Shown in pieces: positions 61,670 to 64,000 of a DNA stretch of 64,000 bases. The DNA lies in contig JBEKYC010000028.1 of assembly GCA_049511415.1 (NCBI GenBank), positions 14,449 through 78,448 on the forward strand, written 5' to 3'. Position 1 is the stretch's first letter, and every line of letters starts with the position of its first letter. Under the pieces are notes generated by a model. The model was not told the DNA's origin and ran no database searches. It saw only the letters and a list, made by a program, of their open reading frames with translations. A program made the translations under genes and the position numbers. This stretch comes from Bog-159 sp049511415 (GTDB lineage: Bacteria; Acidobacteriota; Terriglobia; Bryobacterales; Bryobacteraceae).

Positions 61670-62689
61670 TTAGCCGGGCGCCGTGGGCGGGACCGGGGAC
61701 AGGACCCGTTCGGCCATGGCATAGCGGAGTTGATCGAGGCCTTCGCCGGTGATGCTGGAGATCTGGAAGAAAGGCAGGCCGCGCTGGGCGGCGATCTGGC
61801 GGAGGGACTCGACGCGGGCGGGGTCCTGGGCAGCGTCCATTTTGGTGGCCACCACGAGCATGGGCTTGGCGGCGAGTTCCGCGCTGAAGGAGGCGAGCTC
61901 GGCCATGACGGTTTCGAAGTCCTGGGCCGGATCGCGTCCGCTCGATTCGGAGACATCCACCAGGTGCGCGAGGAGGCGGGTGCGCTCGATGTGGCGGAGA
62001 AACTGGGTGCCGAGGCCGTGGCCCAGGTGCGCGCCTTCGATGAGGCCGGGGATGTCGGCGACGACGAAACTGCGGTAATCGTCCAGGGAGACGACGCCTA
62101 GTTGGGGTTCCAGGGTGGTGAAGGGGTAATCGGCGATCTTGGGGCGGGCGGCGGAGATGCGGGAGATGAGGGTGGACTTGCCCGCATTGGGGAATCCGAC
62201 CAGGCCGACGTCGGCCAGAAGCTTCAGTTCGAGGCGCAGGCGGCGCTCTTCGCCGGGCTTGCCGGGTTCGTGCTCGGTGGGAGCCTGGTGGGTGGAGGTG
62301 GCGAAGCGGGCATTGCCCTTGCCGCCGCGGCCGCCGCGGGCTACCAGGAAGCGGTCACCCGACGCGGTGAAATCGTGCAGGCGTTCGCCGGTGGCTTCGT
62401 CGTAGACCACGGTACCGACGGGCACCTTTAGTTCAATGGAGTAGCCTTCGGCGCCGGTGCGGTTGCTGCCTTCGCCGTGCCGGCCGCGCTGGGCTTTATG
62501 TTCGGGATTAAAACGGAACTGGATGAGGGTGTTCTGGTGCTCGGTGGAGATGAGGAAAATATCGCCGCCGCGGCCGCCATCACCGCCGCTGGGTCCGCCG
62601 CGCGGAACGTATTTCTCGCGGCGAAAAGCCAGGCAACCGTTACCGCCGTCGCCGGCCTTCACCAGAATGCGCGCTTCGTCGATGAACAG
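61670..62689 (-). CDS. obg: Obg/CgtA GTPase, probable CTG start
   Basis: Obg features are complete: Gly-rich Obg fold (A-G-D-G-G-N-G, G-G-P-S-G-G-D-G-G-R-G-G-D-I), G1 G-F-P-N-A-G-K-S-T, Y-P-F-T-T-L, D-I-P-G-L-I-E-G-A, T-K-M-D. It acts in ribosome assembly and stress. The conserved N-terminus reads F-I-D-E-A-R-I-L-V-K and is reached only if the CTG at 62687-62689, right after the rpmA stop, starts translation; AAGGAA lies 9 bases before it. The next usual start, GTG 62662, has no ribosome binding site and would cut nine conserved residues. Length 339. Confidence 0.9.
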   Translation of the reverse strand: MFIDEARILVKAGDGGNGCLAFRREKYVPRGGPSGGDGGRGGDIFLISTEHQNTLIQFRFNPEHKAQRGRHGEGSNRTGAEGYSIELKVPVGTVVYDEATGERLHDFTASGDRFLVARGGRGGKGNARFATSTHQAPTEHEPGKPGEERRLRLELKLLADVGLVGFPNAGKSTLISRISAARPKIADYPFTTLEPQLGVVSLDDYRSFVVADIPGLIEGAHLGHGLGTQFLRHIERTRLLAHLVDVSESSGRDPAQDFETVMAELASFSAELAAKPMLVVATKMDAAQDPARVESLRQIAAQRGLPFFQISSITGEGLDQLRYAMAERVLSPVPPTAPG

Positions 62690-62947
62690 TTAGGCGACTT
62701 CCTTGACGCTGACGAAACGGCCCAGGCGGCCGCGGTCACGGAACTCGATGACGCCGGTGACCTTGGCGAACAGGGTGTCGTCCTTGCCCCAGCCGACATT
62801 GTCGCCGGGCTTGAGTTTGGTGCCGCGCTGGCGGACGATGATGGACCCGCCGGGCACCAGTTGTCCGCCGAAGACTTTTACGCCGAGGCGCTGTGCATTG
62901 GAGTCGCGCCCGTTTTTGGAACTGCCTAAACCTTTTTTATGCGCCAT
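62690..62947 (-). CDS. rpmA: 50S ribosomal protein L27
   Basis: The 85-residue protein reads M-A-H-K-K-G-L-G-S-S-K-N-G-R-D-S-N-A-Q-R-L-G-V-K, then G-G-Q-L-V-P-G-G-S-I-I-V-R-Q-R-G-T-K, which is L27. It contributes to the peptidyl-transferase region of the 50S subunit. It lies between rplU (7-base gap) and obg, the common bacterial order. The N-terminal start has no leader extension of the type cleaved in some Firmicutes. Confidence 0.96.
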   Translation of the reverse strand: MAHKKGLGSSKNGRDSNAQRLGVKVFGGQLVPGGSIIVRQRGTKLKPGDNVGWGKDDTLFAKVTGVIEFRDRGRLGRFVSVKEVA

Positions 62948-62954
62948 ACTTTAC

Positions 62955-63263
62955 CTAGACCAGAATGTCGCCGACCTTCACTTCCGTGAAGTCCTGGCGA
63001 TGACCGATTGTGCGCTTGTACTGCTTCTTGCGCTTGAATTTGAAGACCAGCACTTTTTTGCCGCGGCCATTGCCGACGATGGTGCCCTTGACGGTGGCGT
63101 CGGCCAGGTCGGCGCCGGCCAGCAGTTGGCCTTCGTCTTTGAAGACGGCGCGCAGCGGGAGAGCGACTTCGGAGCCGACTTCGCCTTCCAACTTATCGAC
63201 GCGGACTACGTCGCCTGCGGCCACGACATACTGTTTTCCGCCGGTTTCAACGATTGCATGCAT
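62955..63263 (-). CDS. rplU: 50S ribosomal protein L21
   Basis: ATG 63263 (M-H-A-I-V-E-T-G-G-K-Q-Y-V-V) gives 102 residues; the longer frame adds ten residues without family support. The C-terminus K-R-K-K-Q-Y-K-R-T-I-G-H-R-Q-D-F-T is typical of L21. AGAGGT precedes the start. It opens the rplU-rpmA-obg operon. About 70 bases upstream on this strand, TTGTACACT could serve as a -10 region. Confidence 0.95.
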   Translation of the reverse strand: MHAIVETGGKQYVVAAGDVVRVDKLEGEVGSEVALPLRAVFKDEGQLLAGADLADATVKGTIVGNGRGKKVLVFKFKRKKQYKRTIGHRQDFTEVKVGDILV

Positions 63264-63325
63264 GGAATAACCTCTGAAATTGCGCCGGGACACACGAAGT
63301 GGGTCGGAGCTCTTGGACTAAGTTT

Positions 63326-63832
63326 TTAGTGTACAACAAAGCGGGGGCGTGGCTTACCCTTGGGCTTGCGCTTAGTGCTGGAAGTTTCGGTGCCCTCGGG
63401 CGCTTTGTTTTCAGTTTGTGGCCTTCCGTTGATAAACGAGGTGACGATGCCACCGAGCCCCAAGGCCCCCAGGAATCCGCCGGCCCATTGTTGGCCTCTA
63501 AGAGTCACCCAAGTTCCGCTTATTAGAAAACAGGCAGACACAAAGGCTGCTAAAAACTGACCGATTCTAGACTCGTCGAACATACGGCGCATCGCATCCG
63601 CCTGAATCTCCAACGAGCGGGATTCGAGCTGGTGGCGGTGCTGTTCTTGAGTTTCGGCCATTCTTATTATGCGGTCCGCAGCGCCTGGACATGCTGCTTC
63701 ATAGCCATCAAGAAGTTGGGGCGGAGGAAGAGGACCAGAGAAGGACTGGGATACACCGACAACGACTTTCCCTGCCGACGCTTTACCTGGCGAGGACGGG
63801 AAATTCGGCGGAATCGGCGGCGGTGACATCAT
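63326..63832 (-). CDS. DUF2335 family membrane protein
   Basis: The frame from ATG 63832 (168 residues) has a Pro-rich start, then F-S-G-P-L-P-P-P-Q-L-L-D-G-Y-E-A-A-C-P-G-A-A-D-R and I-I-R-M-A-E-T-Q-E-Q-H-R-H, the DUF2335 signature. Two membrane helices (~90-110 and 115-132) and a basic tail follow. The function of DUF2335 is unknown. Its first 50 bases overlap the next gene upstream in another frame, so the two are probably coupled; ATG 63829 is an alternative start. Confidence 0.75.
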   Translation of the reverse strand: MMSPPPIPPNFPSSPGKASAGKVVVGVSQSFSGPLPPPQLLDGYEAACPGAADRIIRMAETQEQHRHQLESRSLEIQADAMRRMFDESRIGQFLAAFVSACFLISGTWVTLRGQQWAGGFLGALGLGGIVTSFINGRPQTENKAPEGTETSSTKRKPKGKPRPRFVVH

Positions 63833-64000
63833 GATCGATGCTCTTATATTTTTGCATGGAGTCGAACAGATCTGCACCAACTACCGCCCAATCGTTTAGG
63901 ATCGCTTCTTCGTCAGAAGCGAAGTTCAATGACGGCACAGAGTTATGAGGAAACAGCGCAAAGCGGCGAAATGCGCGGAACACGCCTTTTGCCGAAATCT
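63783..64000 (-). CDS. Unknown protein, C-terminal part (cut by window edge)
   Basis: The minus-strand frame is open from the window end to a TAG at 63783. It reads F-R-A-F-R-R-F-A-L-F-P-H-N-S-V-P-S-L-N-F, D-E-E-A-I-L-N-D-W and A-D-L-F-D-S-M-Q-K-Y-K, with a Ser/Glu-rich end. The visible part has no membrane segment. No family is recognised. Overlap with the DUF2335 gene suggests the two belong to one unit. A start at GTG 63983 is possible but the frame continues upstream. Confidence 0.5.
   Translation of the reverse strand, partial: ISAKGVFRAFRRFALFPHNSVPSLNFASDEEAILNDWAVVGADLFDSMQKYKSIDHDVTAADSAEFPVLAR

Noticed and set aside
1..64000. CRISPR arrays, tRNA or rRNA genes, insertion sequences, attachment sites
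   Set aside because: No spaced direct repeats, cloverleaf-type sequences, ribosomal RNA segments or transposase-like genes were recognised by reading.

Overview
The window looks like a chromosomal segment of an acidobacterium, probably a Bryobacterales/Solibacter-type organism. This is an inference from gene content: a VWFA-related protein of the acidobacterial TIGR03436 type, a very large Oar-like TonB-dependent receptor with an N-terminal carboxypeptidase-regulatory-like domain, a GloVer-repeat protein, a DUF3341-type protein, an M1-like protein with TPR-like repeats, and high GC throughout. LpxB, TolC-type and Lol-type genes show a Gram-negative envelope. I saw no rRNA, tRNA, CRISPR array, insertion sequence or prophage.

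Layout. 1-6 kb (minus): start of an acyl-CoA synthetase, a frameshifted repeat protein, and an EmrB-EmrA-TolC efflux operon whose TolC protein carries an N-terminal STAS domain. 6-11 kb: an acidobacterial hypothetical gene, then a translationally coupled acyl-CoA dehydrogenase and ETF-quinone-oxidoreductase-like pair. 11.7-19.6 kb (mostly plus): Cys-cluster protein, AhpD-like protein, rlmB, gamma-glutamyltransferase, sugar isomerase, asnS, arginase, ddl, then a decayed MqsA-type antitoxin. 19.9-26.1 kb (minus): a six-gene redox and signalling operon (GcvH-like membrane protein, HybA-like Fe-S protein, HybB/NrfD protein, diheme sensor kinase, NtrC-type regulator, archaemetzincin) preceded by a near-consensus sigma-54 promoter. 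26.3-28.3 kb: DUF362 protein, alpha/alpha-toroid protein and Flp pilin. 28.6-36.9 kb (plus): lpxB, a catalytically dead M1-like protein, the Oar-like receptor and the GloVer-repeat protein. 36.9-38.4 kb (minus): serS and a 46-residue zinc-ribbon gene. 38.5-46 kb (plus): hemB, a four-gene Lol-like envelope export operon ending in a beta-barrel protein, and a class C beta-lactamase-fold hydrolase. 46.5-52.4 kb: a DUF3341-type protein with its own sigma-54-like promoter, isochorismatase-fold hydrolase, GT39 transferase, inositol-phosphatase-family enzyme, small hypothetical, GNAT and folP. 52.4-57.3 kb (minus): VWFA protein, a decayed two-gene nucleotidyltransferase module, aspS. 57.5-61.4 kb (plus): S9 peptidase, M23 peptidase, and relics of an alpha/beta hydrolase and an M23 domain. 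61.7-64 kb (minus): rplU-rpmA-obg, a DUF2335 protein and a gene cut by the window edge.

The best candidate for an undescribed system is the sigma-54-controlled operon at 19.9-26.1 kb. It joins a quinone-linked Fe-S/NrfD electron-transfer module with no catalytic subunit to a kinase whose sensor region has two CXXCH haem motifs and to a GAFTGA-containing sigma-54 activator. A second sigma-54-like site before the DUF3341-type gene at 46.5 kb may mark another member of that regulon. Other points of note are the STAS-TolC fusion, a probable CTG start for obg, a recurring TAnnnT box 6-9 bases before start codons that suggests leaderless or nearly leaderless transcription, and several decayed genes.
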